DNA from: an uncultured Lachnospiraceae bacterium
Lineage (GTDB): Bacteria; Bacillota; Clostridia; Lachnospirales; Lachnospiraceae
Assembly (NCBI GenBank): GCA_910587955.1
Contig: CAJUNN010000057.1
Location: 1-16,346 of the forward strand
Direction of reading: 5' to 3'
Length of the DNA stretch: 16,346 nucleotides
The notes below the pieces were generated by a model. That model searched no databases. It was not told where the DNA came from and worked only from the letters and a program-made list of their open reading frames with translations. A program made the position numbers and the translations under genes. This document shows positions 7,356 through 13,927 of this stretch, one piece after another (positions within the stretch are counted from its first letter, which is position 1; every line of letters starts with the position of its first letter).

Positions 7356-8016
7356 CCTGTTTCTCCTTCTCTTCCTTTTTCTGTAATTTCAAAAGCTGTG
7401 CGTGCAGCTCTTCGTTTTCTTTCCTCAGCTCCATAAGAGTGTCCATAACGGGATCGGGAAGATCGACCTGGTTCATATCGCTGCGGGGAACTTTCACATC
7501 CCCCCGCTTCACAATGCGGCCCGGAACGCCCACCACCGTACAGTTAGGCGGAACCTCCTTAAGCACCACGGAGCCTGCCCCGATCTTGGAATTCTCCCCA
7601 ATGGTAAAAGAACCGAGAATCTTAGCCCCCGCACTGACCATTACATTATCCTCCAGGGTAGGATGGCGCTTGCCCCGCTCCTTGCCCGTTCCTCCCAGGG
7701 TCACGCCCTGGTAGAGGGTTACATTATCCCCGATAATCGTGGTCTCTCCGATGATCACCCCGGAGCCGTGGTCAATAAACAGTCCCCGTCCAATGGTAGC
7801 GCCCGGGTGTATCTCGATGCCTGTCTTGCGCACCGTCCGCTGGGAGAGCCATCTGGCCCAGAAGTAATGGCCTTTCAAATACCACCGGTGTGCCAGCCTG
7901 TAACTTAAGATAGCACGAAAACTGGGGTATAGCAAGACCTCCATAGGTGTTTTTATGGCCGGATCCCGCTCCGTAATCACCCGAAACTCTTCTCTGATAT
8001 AGCGAATCATTCCCAT
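7342..8016 (-). CDS. cysE: Serine O-acetyltransferase, first step of cysteine synthesis
   Basis: The product (224 residues) transfers acetyl from acetyl-CoA to L-serine, giving O-acetylserine for cysteine synthase. The C-terminal left-handed beta-helix shows hexapeptide repeats with HPGATIG, the catalytic FIDHGSGVIIGE, the GVTLGGTGKERGKRHP loop and KIGAGSVVLKEVP. The last ~45 residues are a charged, probably coiled-coil extension (MELRKENEELHAQLLKLQKK). The frame runs on to 8085, but that stretch is the T-box and its terminator, so the true start is ATG 8016 (or ATG 8010), with GGAGGGAG at 8025-8032 as binding site. It is the first gene of the T-box operon and overlaps cysS by 14 bases, as in the Bacillus cysE-cysS pair. 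Confidence 0.95.
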   Translation of the reverse strand: MGMIRYIREEFRVITERDPAIKTPMEVLLYPSFRAILSYRLAHRWYLKGHYFWARWLSQRTVRKTGIEIHPGATIGRGLFIDHGSGVIIGETTIIGDNVTLYQGVTLGGTGKERGKRHPTLEDNVMVSAGAKILGSFTIGENSKIGAGSVVLKEVPPNCTVVGVPGRIVKRGDVKVPRSDMNQVDLPDPVMDTLMELRKENEELHAQLLKLQKKEEKEKQDESI

Positions 8017-8034
8017 AATCCTGTCTCCCTCCGC

Positions 8035-8076
8035 AAAAAAACGGATTATTTCCTCTCCAAGAGACGAAATAATCCG
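8035..8076 (-). terminator. T-box-controlled terminator before cysE
   Basis: CGGATTATTTC and GAAATAATCCG (8066-8076 and 8042-8052) form a perfect 11-bp stem with a 13-base loop that can itself pair CTCT with AGAG, followed by seven T residues (8035-8041, minus strand). The 5' arm overlaps the end of the T-box sequence, so this stem and the antiterminator are mutually exclusive. Confidence 0.92.
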
Positions 8077-8291
8077 CGGTTCCACTCTTCTTAAAAGGCC
8101 GAAAGCCCTTTTCCCTCATTCACGTAACGTGTGATGTACGTACCCGGCTCACACACTCTGCGCTCACCGGATCGGCTCCCGGACGCACTTCATCCGTCCC
8201 TCTGGCCGGAACTGCTTTCAGCCGGTGGCAGTTCCTCTCTGCTGCTTCGGATACGAATTACTTTTCCGTTCATAGCCTTTGTCTTGTTCTA
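8035..8291 (-). promoter_or_regulatory. Cysteine-specific T-box riboswitch (leader of cysE operon)
   Basis: On the minus strand the leader folds as a T-box. Stem I lower helix is CGGA (8265-8268) with TCCG (8180-8183). The specifier loop has the usual AGTAA on its 5' side (8258-8262) and GAAGTGCG on its 3' side, with codon TGC (Cys) at 8185-8187. The middle helix is ATCCG (8248-8252) with CGGAT (8192-8196), and the distal arm GGAACTGC (8228-8235) with GCAGTTCC (8208-8215), next to AGAGAGG. The T-box sequence AGTGGAACCGCGG is at 8074-8086; its bulge TGGA would pair with NCCA of a tRNA whose discriminator is U, as tRNA-Cys has. Uncharged tRNA-Cys should favour the antiterminator and switch on cysE to sigH. 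Confidence 0.93.
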
Positions 8292-8297
8292 TGGTTT

Positions 8298-8326
8298 AGA
8301 ATATGCAAAATTCCGGGATTTGTCAA
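8298..8326 (-). promoter_or_regulatory. Promoter of the cysE-cysS-mrnC-rlmB-sigH operon
   Basis: Minus-strand TTGACA (8321-8326, perfect -35) is 17 bp from TATTCT (8298-8303, near-consensus -10). Transcription would start near 8291, just ahead of T-box stem I. It lies only 24 bases after the stop of the upstream glucosidase gene, with no terminator between them, so read-through from the sugar operon also enters the T-box. Confidence 0.88.
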
Positions 8327-8350
8327 GTGTTTCAGGGCAGTTTCCGTTTC

Positions 8351-9772
8351 CTATACTTTCAAATTCTCTCCATTCGCCCGAATTACTTCCCGATACCACC
8401 AAAAGGACTTCTTCCGTATGCGTTTTAATGTGCCGTTTCCCTGATCGTCCTTATCCACATAAATAAACCCATACCTTTTTGACATTTCTCCAGTGGTGGC
8501 GCTGATCAAATCCACACAGCCCCAAGGGGTATACCCAATCAAATCCACACCGTCCTCCTCTGCTGCTTCCATCATAGCCAGGATGTGGGCCCTCAGATAA
8601 TCAATCCGGTAATCATCTGCAATCTTTCCGTCCTCCTCCATCCGGTCCCTGGCTCCCAAACCGTTTTCTACTATAAACAGCGGCTTCTGATAACGGTCAT
8701 ACAAGGCATTTAGCGTAATACGCAGTCCCATGGGATCAATCGGCCATCCCCACTGACTGCACTGCAGATAGGGATTTTTCGCAGAAGCAAAGACATTTCC
8801 CCCTGCTGCCTCCCCCTGCCCGTCTGCCCGCGCGCAGCGGCTATTGTAATAAGACAGAGAGATAAAGTCCGCTGTATGCTCTTTTAAAATCCGGGTATCC
8901 CAAGGCCCCATTTCCAGCCGTATACCTTCCTGCTCAAGGAATTTCCTGGCGTAGGACGGATATTCTCCCCGTGCCTGGACATCAATAAAGAAATAATTTT
9001 CCCGATCCCGTTTGAAACTCTCCCACACATCCTCCGGACGGCAGCTGTAGGGGTAGATGCTTCCGGCCGCCAGCATGCAGCCTACCTGAAATTCCGGGTT
9101 GATCTCATGGGCCAGTTTCGTGGCATAAGCGGAAGCAACCAGCTCATTATGAGCCGCCTGGTACTTGACCTTAAGTTCCTGCTCTCCCTTTTCAAACCGG
9201 ATGCCAGCACCCATAAAAGGCAGGTGCATCAGCATATTGATTTCATTAAAGGTAATCCAATATCTTACCTTATCCCTGAAATACCGGAAAACTGCATCGC
9301 AATAAGTTAAGTAAAAATCAATCACTTTCCGGTTTCTCCAGGAACCGTATTTATCCACAAGATTCAGGGGAATATCAAAATGGCAGATGGTGACCACCGG
9401 TTCAATCCCGTACTTCAGCAGCTCGTCAATGAGATCCTCATAAAATTCCAGCCCTGCTTTGTTTGGTTCGGTTTCCTCACCGGTGGGGAAAATGCGGGAC
9501 CAGGAAAAGGAAAACCGATAGCAGCGAAAACCCATCTCCGCAAATAAGGCAATATCTTCTTTATAGTGCCCGTATAAATCAATAGCTTCCCTGCCCGGAT
9601 AGACAGAGTCTTCCGGCAGCTTCCGGTAATCCATCCGTCCCTCCATCACAGCCATGCGGTTCTCCCCATAAGGAATCACATCCACAAGGGCAGCGCCCCG
9701 GCCGCCTTCCTGCCAGCCGCCCTCACACTGGTTGGCCGCCGTAGCTCCTCCCCACAAAAAATCCGCTCGCAT
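8351..9772 (-). CDS. bglA: Glycoside hydrolase family 1, 6-phospho-beta-glucosidase
   Basis: This 473-residue cytosolic enzyme should hydrolyse the phosphorylated beta-glucosides delivered by the adjacent PTS permease to glucose-6-phosphate plus aglycone or sugar. The N-terminal FLWGGATAANQCEGG is the family signature. The acid/base is Glu177 in TFNEIN and the nucleophile Glu369 in FIVENGLG. Preference for 6-phosphosugars is indicated by DLISATTGEMSKRYGFIYVD, carrying the phosphate-binding Ser424, Lys432 and Tyr434 equivalents. GGGGAG lies seven bases before ATG 9772. The gene follows the permease by 18 bases, forming a two-gene operon. Cellobiose, arbutin and salicin are all possible natural substrates; the sequence does not decide. 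Confidence 0.94.
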   Translation of the reverse strand: MRADFLWGGATAANQCEGGWQEGGRGAALVDVIPYGENRMAVMEGRMDYRKLPEDSVYPGREAIDLYGHYKEDIALFAEMGFRCYRFSFSWSRIFPTGEETEPNKAGLEFYEDLIDELLKYGIEPVVTICHFDIPLNLVDKYGSWRNRKVIDFYLTYCDAVFRYFRDKVRYWITFNEINMLMHLPFMGAGIRFEKGEQELKVKYQAAHNELVASAYATKLAHEINPEFQVGCMLAAGSIYPYSCRPEDVWESFKRDRENYFFIDVQARGEYPSYARKFLEQEGIRLEMGPWDTRILKEHTADFISLSYYNSRCARADGQGEAAGGNVFASAKNPYLQCSQWGWPIDPMGLRITLNALYDRYQKPLFIVENGLGARDRMEEDGKIADDYRIDYLRAHILAMMEAAEEDGVDLIGYTPWGCVDLISATTGEMSKRYGFIYVDKDDQGNGTLKRIRKKSFWWYREVIRANGENLKV

Positions 9773-9790
9773 TTATTATCTCCCCTTTCC

Positions 9791-11671
9791 TCACAGTACC
9801 GTCAACAGCGTGTCTCCCGCCTGTACCCGGGACTCCCCGGAAGGCTCCACCTGGGCAAAATCATCCGGATTAGTCACCAGCACAGGCGTTACCAGAGAAT
9901 ACCCGGCCTCCCGGATCAACTTCATATCAAATTCTAAAAGCTTCTGTCCCTGCTTCACAAAATCGCCCGCGGCAGCCAAAGGCTGAAATCCTTTTCCGTT
10001 AAGCTGCACCGTATCCATTCCCACATGAATCAAAAGCTCCAGCCCGGTATCCATGGTAATGCCGACGGCATGGCCGGTGGGAAAGAAAGCGGAGATCGTT
10101 CCGTCCACAGGCGCATAGAGTACGCCCTCTTCCGGTTCAATGGCTGCGCCTTTTCCCAAGACCCCGGAAGAAAATGCCTCGTCTTTCACTTCTGAAAGAT
10201 CCAAGACCTTCCCCTTCAAGGGGCTTGCTACCACAATATTTCCGCTCGCTGCCTTTACAGGAACTGCTTCCTTCTTATCCCTGTAAACCAGCAGGGTAAG
10301 GACAAATCCTGCCGCCATGGAAATCGCAATTCCGGCAAAGGCAACTATGATATTTCCCATAGTTCCGTCCGGATTCATCATATTGGGAAGCTCAAAGATT
10401 CCCATGCCTCCCAGAATAAATTTTCGGAAATTGAAATGCCCGTAGAAAGCGCCTCCGATACCGCCGGCAATACAGCTGACGATAAAGGGTTTCTTAAGCG
10501 GAAGCAAAATACCGTAAATAGCTGGTTCCGTAACGCCGAAAATACCGGAAATACAGTTTGGAATTGCCATTTCTTTGATCTTCTTATCCTTTGTCTTGAA
10601 AAAAACCGCCAGTACAACCGCAGAGGTGGCAAAAGTACAGGCAAAGAAAGGCATCATTACATTATCATATCCCAAAGTCATTACATTGTTAATGTAGACG
10701 GGAATAAATCCCCAGTGCATGCCGAAAATCACAAGAATCTGCCAAGTAAAGCCTACAATTCCTCCTGCAAGCAGAGGACTGAATCCCCGGACAGCCAAGG
10801 TAAACTCCGATATCAAAGTGGAGCCGAAAGTGGCAACGGGCCCCAGGAAAATTACGGATACAGGCAGTGTTACCAGCAAGGTCAGCATAGGCACAAAGAA
10901 AAATTTGACCAGATCCGGGATAAGCTTATTGAAAAATTTCTCACATTTCGCCGCAAACCATACAGCCAGAATCACCGGAATGACCGTTCCCGTATAATCC
11001 ACGGAAATTACAGGGATGCCGAAGAAATCAATGTAGACCGGAGACACAAACATGGTTCCTTCCAACAGCCGGTACAAAGGTTCTGCACCCGCTGACAGAG
11101 TACCTGCCTGAATGCCGGGATAACACATTGCTGCGCCGACAGCCAAGCCCAGCATCGGCTTCAGCCCGAATTTCTTTGCCGCCGTATAGCCGAGAAACAG
11201 TGGAAGAAACGTAAACAGGGCATCTCCGGCAGCATTGATAATCAGATAGCCTCCGCACTCTGCGCTGTATAAACCGAAAGCTACAAACAGCGTATTTAAG
11301 CCTTTTAACATACCGCAGGCAGCCATAATCCCCAGAATGGGCTGGAAGATGCCGGATACCGCATCGACAGCCCGATCCAAAAACTTTCCGGATTTTTGTT
11401 CCGCCTCTGTGCCGCCCTCTTTCAAATCGGTAAGCTCCATCACATCTTCAAACACTTCCGGCACATGATTGCCAATAACCACCTGATACTGTCCTCCGCT
11501 TTTCATCACGGTGACAACTCCTTCCATGGCTTTGAGCACTTCATCTTTTGCCCTGCTCTCATCTTTCAACGTAAACCGGAGTCGTGTAATACAGTGCACC
11601 AGTCCCAGAATGTTTTCTTTTCCGCCGACATTTTCTACAATCTCTTTTGCCAGCTCACGGTATTTTCCCAT
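9791..11671 (-). CDS. bglP: PTS beta-glucoside permease, EIIBCA fusion
   Basis: The 626-residue membrane permease takes up and phosphorylates beta-glucosides using phosphate from HPr. Domains run B-C-A. EIIB (~1-85) has phospho-site Cys27 in HCITRLRF. EIIC (~100-465) has many hydrophobic helices plus the conserved GITEPAIYG-like segment GVTEPAIYGILLPLKKPF. EIIA of the glucose type (~480-626) has His534 and the phosphorylated His549 in LLIHVGMDTV. Length and order are those of BglP/BglF/AscF. ATG 11671 has AAGGAGG nine bases upstream. The gene has its own promoter and is separated by a terminator from the broken RpiR gene. No LicT/BglG-type RNA antiterminator site is seen in its short leader, fitting control by a DNA-binding regulator instead. 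Confidence 0.95.
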   Translation of the reverse strand: MGKYRELAKEIVENVGGKENILGLVHCITRLRFTLKDESRAKDEVLKAMEGVVTVMKSGGQYQVVIGNHVPEVFEDVMELTDLKEGGTEAEQKSGKFLDRAVDAVSGIFQPILGIMAACGMLKGLNTLFVAFGLYSAECGGYLIINAAGDALFTFLPLFLGYTAAKKFGLKPMLGLAVGAAMCYPGIQAGTLSAGAEPLYRLLEGTMFVSPVYIDFFGIPVISVDYTGTVIPVILAVWFAAKCEKFFNKLIPDLVKFFFVPMLTLLVTLPVSVIFLGPVATFGSTLISEFTLAVRGFSPLLAGGIVGFTWQILVIFGMHWGFIPVYINNVMTLGYDNVMMPFFACTFATSAVVLAVFFKTKDKKIKEMAIPNCISGIFGVTEPAIYGILLPLKKPFIVSCIAGGIGGAFYGHFNFRKFILGGMGIFELPNMMNPDGTMGNIIVAFAGIAISMAAGFVLTLLVYRDKKEAVPVKAASGNIVVASPLKGKVLDLSEVKDEAFSSGVLGKGAAIEPEEGVLYAPVDGTISAFFPTGHAVGITMDTGLELLIHVGMDTVQLNGKGFQPLAAAGDFVKQGQKLLEFDMKLIREAGYSLVTPVLVTNPDDFAQVEPSGESRVQAGDTLLTVL

Positions 11672-11719
11672 AAATATTTCCCTCCTTCATATTGCTTTTC
11701 GTACTTTTTTGTTAAGACG

Positions 11720-11749
11720 AATATAGCACAGGCCTTTCTCTCCAAACAA
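11720..11749 (-). promoter_or_regulatory. Promoter of the beta-glucoside PTS operon
   Basis: Minus-strand TTGTTT (11744-11749) is 18 bp from TATATT (11720-11725), which is preceded by an extended-10 TG (TGCTATATT). A start near 11713 gives a leader of about 42 bases to the permease ATG. The weak -35 fits a promoter that needs an activator. Confidence 0.65.
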
Positions 11750-11766
11750 CAAAGGAAAAGGGAATC

Positions 11767-11815
11767 GTTTCATTGTTTCAAATTTTTCCAAAAAAGAACC
11801 CCTGTCTTTGAAACA
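11767..11815. promoter_or_regulatory. Candidate operator: TGTTTCA/TTTGAAACA repeats upstream of the PTS promoter
   Basis: GTTTCA occurs at 11767-11772 and again at 11775-11780, eight bases apart. The nine-base TGTTTCAAA (11774-11782) recurs inverted as TTTGAAACA (11807-11815), partly inside the loop of the regulator's terminator. RpiR-type regulators are reported to bind TGAAA/TTTCA-rich sites. Centred about 55-65 bases before the start point, the proximal pair would suit activation. Operator function is inference. Confidence 0.4.
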
Positions 11816-11822
11816 GAGGTTC
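11790..11822 (-). terminator. Intrinsic terminator after the RpiR-like gene
   Basis: Minus-strand GAACCTCTGT (11813-11822) pairs with ACAGGGGTTC (11796-11805) over a seven-base loop, with one G-U pair, followed by six T residues (11790-11795). The stem begins inside the gene's stop codon (11821-11823). It isolates the regulator transcript from the PTS operon. Confidence 0.88.
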
Positions 11823-12430
11823 AGGGTTTATCCAGGAGTAAATCCATATGGGTCAGCATTTCCAGGGAAGATTTTGCATGTTCCTCATACCGCTTTGCCA
11901 GCAGAAGGGAAAAGAAAATATCCAGCACATACGTGACTGCGGAAAAAGATGTTATTACATCCAGGCTGAGCAGAGAATCACGGTTAGGTATCTCTACGAT
12001 TTCATGGCACCATTTGCGGAGAACTTGGCTATGAGGGCCCGCAAGACCCACCACATAATTGCCAGTGGCTTCCCGAAGATACTTTGCTATTCGGATCACG
12101 GTCCGGTTCGCTCCCGTAAAGCTGATTAAAAAAGCTATCGTTTTCTTATTTTTCCGGGCCGCCAGATAATGGGCATTGATGCTTTCATAAGCCGAACACT
12201 CCAGTCCCAGCGTAGCAAACTTAAACACTGCCGACTGGGCCAATATGTAGCTGATGCCTGTACCATAGAAATCTACACACTCTGCTCTCTGAAGCACCTG
12301 GTTGATCCGATTCACAGCATTTTTGTCCAACGCAAGCCAGGTATTGGTTACTGCTTTATCATAAAGAACGGGCAACCTCCTTTTCCAGGTTTGTAAAGTC
12401 CGTCTGTTCCTTTAATTTTTCCATCAACAT
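11821..12430 (-). pseudogene. RpiR-family sugar regulator, helix-turn-helix deleted and frame broken
   Basis: RpiR regulators (about 280 residues) carry an N-terminal helix-turn-helix of ~77 residues and a C-terminal SIS domain that senses a phosphosugar. Here ATG 12430 (GGGGAG five bases upstream) starts MLMEKLKEQTDFTNLEKEVARSL, like the first helix of such a protein, but hits TGA at 12359-12361. From about 12375 a different frame continues with the linker and an intact-looking SIS domain (DFYGTGISYILAQ, LISFTGANRTVIRIAKYL, VVGLAGPHSQ) to the stop at 11821. This downstream frame has no usable start: TTG 12375 touches the AAGGAGG and no ATG follows soon. Around 50 residues of the DNA-binding domain are absent, so frameshifting alone could not restore it. 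The gene lies 36 bases after the GNAT gene and next to the PTS operon it presumably once controlled. Confidence 0.78.
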
Positions 12431-12466
12431 AAGGACTCCCCACTCCTTTCAGGCTTTTCCTCTTCT

Positions 12467-13312
12467 CTATACCGTCTCATTGATATAAATCCCGTCCAGC
12501 ACCCGGATCTGCTCCAGTTTCTCCAAAACCGCCCCCGCATTCTCTGCCGGAGGGAGCCCCGGCAGCTCACCGGCTCCTATCATTCCGCAGAGAAAGCTTC
12601 CCAGATCGGCAATGGAAATCCGAAGCTCCGGCTCTCCCTTTTCAGGAACCAGACGGCTTCCTTCCCCGTCAAACTGCCACAGAAAGGTCCCGCTGTTCTC
12701 CGAAAGAATGGGATCTTCCACTGCTATCCGCAGGCTTTGGGGCTCTTTTGCCCCGATCTGCGTCGCAAAGCCCGGAAGATGCACCAGCCGCATCATCATG
12801 GGCGTAGCCTCCCATTCCGGCCAGGAAATATGGCGGCGCCTGTAGTCCTCATCCTTTTCCACAAAAAGATCGTACTCCTCCGAAAGGCTTTCTGCGTCCC
12901 TGTCTGCCAGTCCTTCCTCGTCCACATTTCCCATGAGCCGGAAATCAAACGGCAGATAGATGGCTTCGTCCGCAGGCATCAGAAAGGTAAAGGGAAGTTT
13001 TTCCCTCTCCATATCCTGAAGCGCCCGCGTAAGCAGGCGGCGCATAAGCCCCCGGCGGCGGCAGGCGAAGCGGGTTGCCACCGCCACCAGGTAATCTGCC
13101 CGGATCGGCTTTCCCCGGAGCCGGAAGGTATAGGGATTCCGGTGCAGCATGGATACAGGCTTCCCCTCCTCCCAGGCCGTGAGAATCCGGTTATCGCAGG
13201 CCTTCACGCTATAATAAGCATCCACGAACGCTTTCTCATCCTCCACGAATACTTCCTCGTAGAGTACTCGGGATTGTTCTTTTTCTTCCTGTTTTAGATA
13301 ACGAATCTCCAT
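12467..13312 (-). CDS. GNAT acetyltransferase, Eis-like with sterol-carrier-type C-terminus
   Basis: The 281-residue product has an N-terminal GNAT fold with the acetyl-CoA loop in YLVAVATRFACRRRGLMRRLL (R-x-x-G-x-M, about residues 84-90) and LPFTFLMPADEAIYLPFDF, typical of Eis-family enzymes, which usually carry two GNAT units and an SCP2-like domain. The C-terminal part (ELRISIADLGSFLCGMIGAGELPG) resembles that SCP2-like region, but at 281 residues the protein is shorter than the ~400-residue Eis proteins. The acceptor is unknown. GAGGTGA just before ATG 13312 overlaps the ispF stop, and only nine bases separate the genes, so they are probably co-translated. Confidence 0.82.
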   Translation of the reverse strand: MEIRYLKQEEKEQSRVLYEEVFVEDEKAFVDAYYSVKACDNRILTAWEEGKPVSMLHRNPYTFRLRGKPIRADYLVAVATRFACRRRGLMRRLLTRALQDMEREKLPFTFLMPADEAIYLPFDFRLMGNVDEEGLADRDAESLSEEYDLFVEKDEDYRRRHISWPEWEATPMMMRLVHLPGFATQIGAKEPQSLRIAVEDPILSENSGTFLWQFDGEGSRLVPEKGEPELRISIADLGSFLCGMIGAGELPGLPPAENAGAVLEKLEQIRVLDGIYINETV

Positions 13313-13321
13313 GCTCTCACC

Positions 13322-13864
13322 TCATCCCTGTCTTTCGCAGCCCCGGCAGCCGCCGCAGCCTTCCTGCATGACATCCTCATAGGCGTAATTGGCAATGGGA
13401 AGCAAAGCGCAGACAGCCTGGGAGGAAATTCCTTCTCCCGTCCCTGTAAAGCCCAGACCTTCCTCTGTGGTTGCCTTAATGTTCACTTGATCCAATGAAA
13501 TTCCCAGAACCCGGGCCACATGTTCCCGCATGGCCGGAATATGGGGGGCCATCTTAGGCCGCTGGGCAATAATGGTAGCATCGATGTTTCCGATCACGTA
13601 GTTGTTTTCCTCCAGAAGCTGCCCCACATGTTCCAGAAGCCGCAAGCTGGATATTCCTTTGTAGGCCGGATCCGTGTCCGGGAAATGTGCTCCGATATCC
13701 CCCAGGGCCGCCGCTCCCAGAAGGGCATCCATGATCGCGTGAAGCAGCACATCCGCATCCGAATGACCCAGCAGCCCTTTCTCATAAGGGATCTCCACAC
13801 CGCCCAAAATCAGTGGCCGCCCCTCTGTCAGTCTGTGTACGTCATACCCCATGCCAATTCTCAT
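13322..13864 (-). CDS. ispF: 2-C-methyl-D-erythritol 2,4-cyclodiphosphate synthase with Cys-rich tail
   Basis: IspF closes the cyclic diphosphate in the non-mevalonate (MEP) isoprenoid pathway. Metal ligands Asp8 and His10 (GYDVHR) and His42 (GHSDADVLLHA) are in place, together with DIGAHFPDTDP and KATTEEGLGFTGTGEGI. The core ends near residue 158, where most family members stop; here about 20 further residues end in CGGCRGCERQG, giving Cys170, Cys173 and Cys176 spaced as C-x2-C-x2-C. AAAGGAG lies nine bases before ATG 13864. The usual partner ispD is not in the window. The gene is followed directly by the GNAT gene, and no terminator separates it from mutM upstream. Confidence 0.96.
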   Translation of the reverse strand: MRIGMGYDVHRLTEGRPLILGGVEIPYEKGLLGHSDADVLLHAIMDALLGAAALGDIGAHFPDTDPAYKGISSLRLLEHVGQLLEENNYVIGNIDATIIAQRPKMAPHIPAMREHVARVLGISLDQVNIKATTEEGLGFTGTGEGISSQAVCALLPIANYAYEDVMQEGCGGCRGCERQG

Positions 13865-13927
13865 CCGTTTTTGCTCCTTTTCCGATTTTTCTTTCTGTTT
13901 TCTAGTATTCCCGCATTGTGCCTGTTT

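Noticed and set aside
8017..8085. N-terminal extension of cysE to 8085
   Set aside because: The codons are the T-box sequence and terminator stem, so the extension is not translated.
11672..11713. LicT/BglG-type antiterminator site before the PTS gene
   Set aside because: The short leader shows no inverted repeat or terminator overlapping a RAT-like site.
12359..12375. Programmed frameshift joining the RpiR N-terminus to its SIS domain
   Set aside because: A GGAAAAGGAGG stretch is present, but a frameshift would still leave out most of the helix-turn-helix, so a deletion explains the data better.
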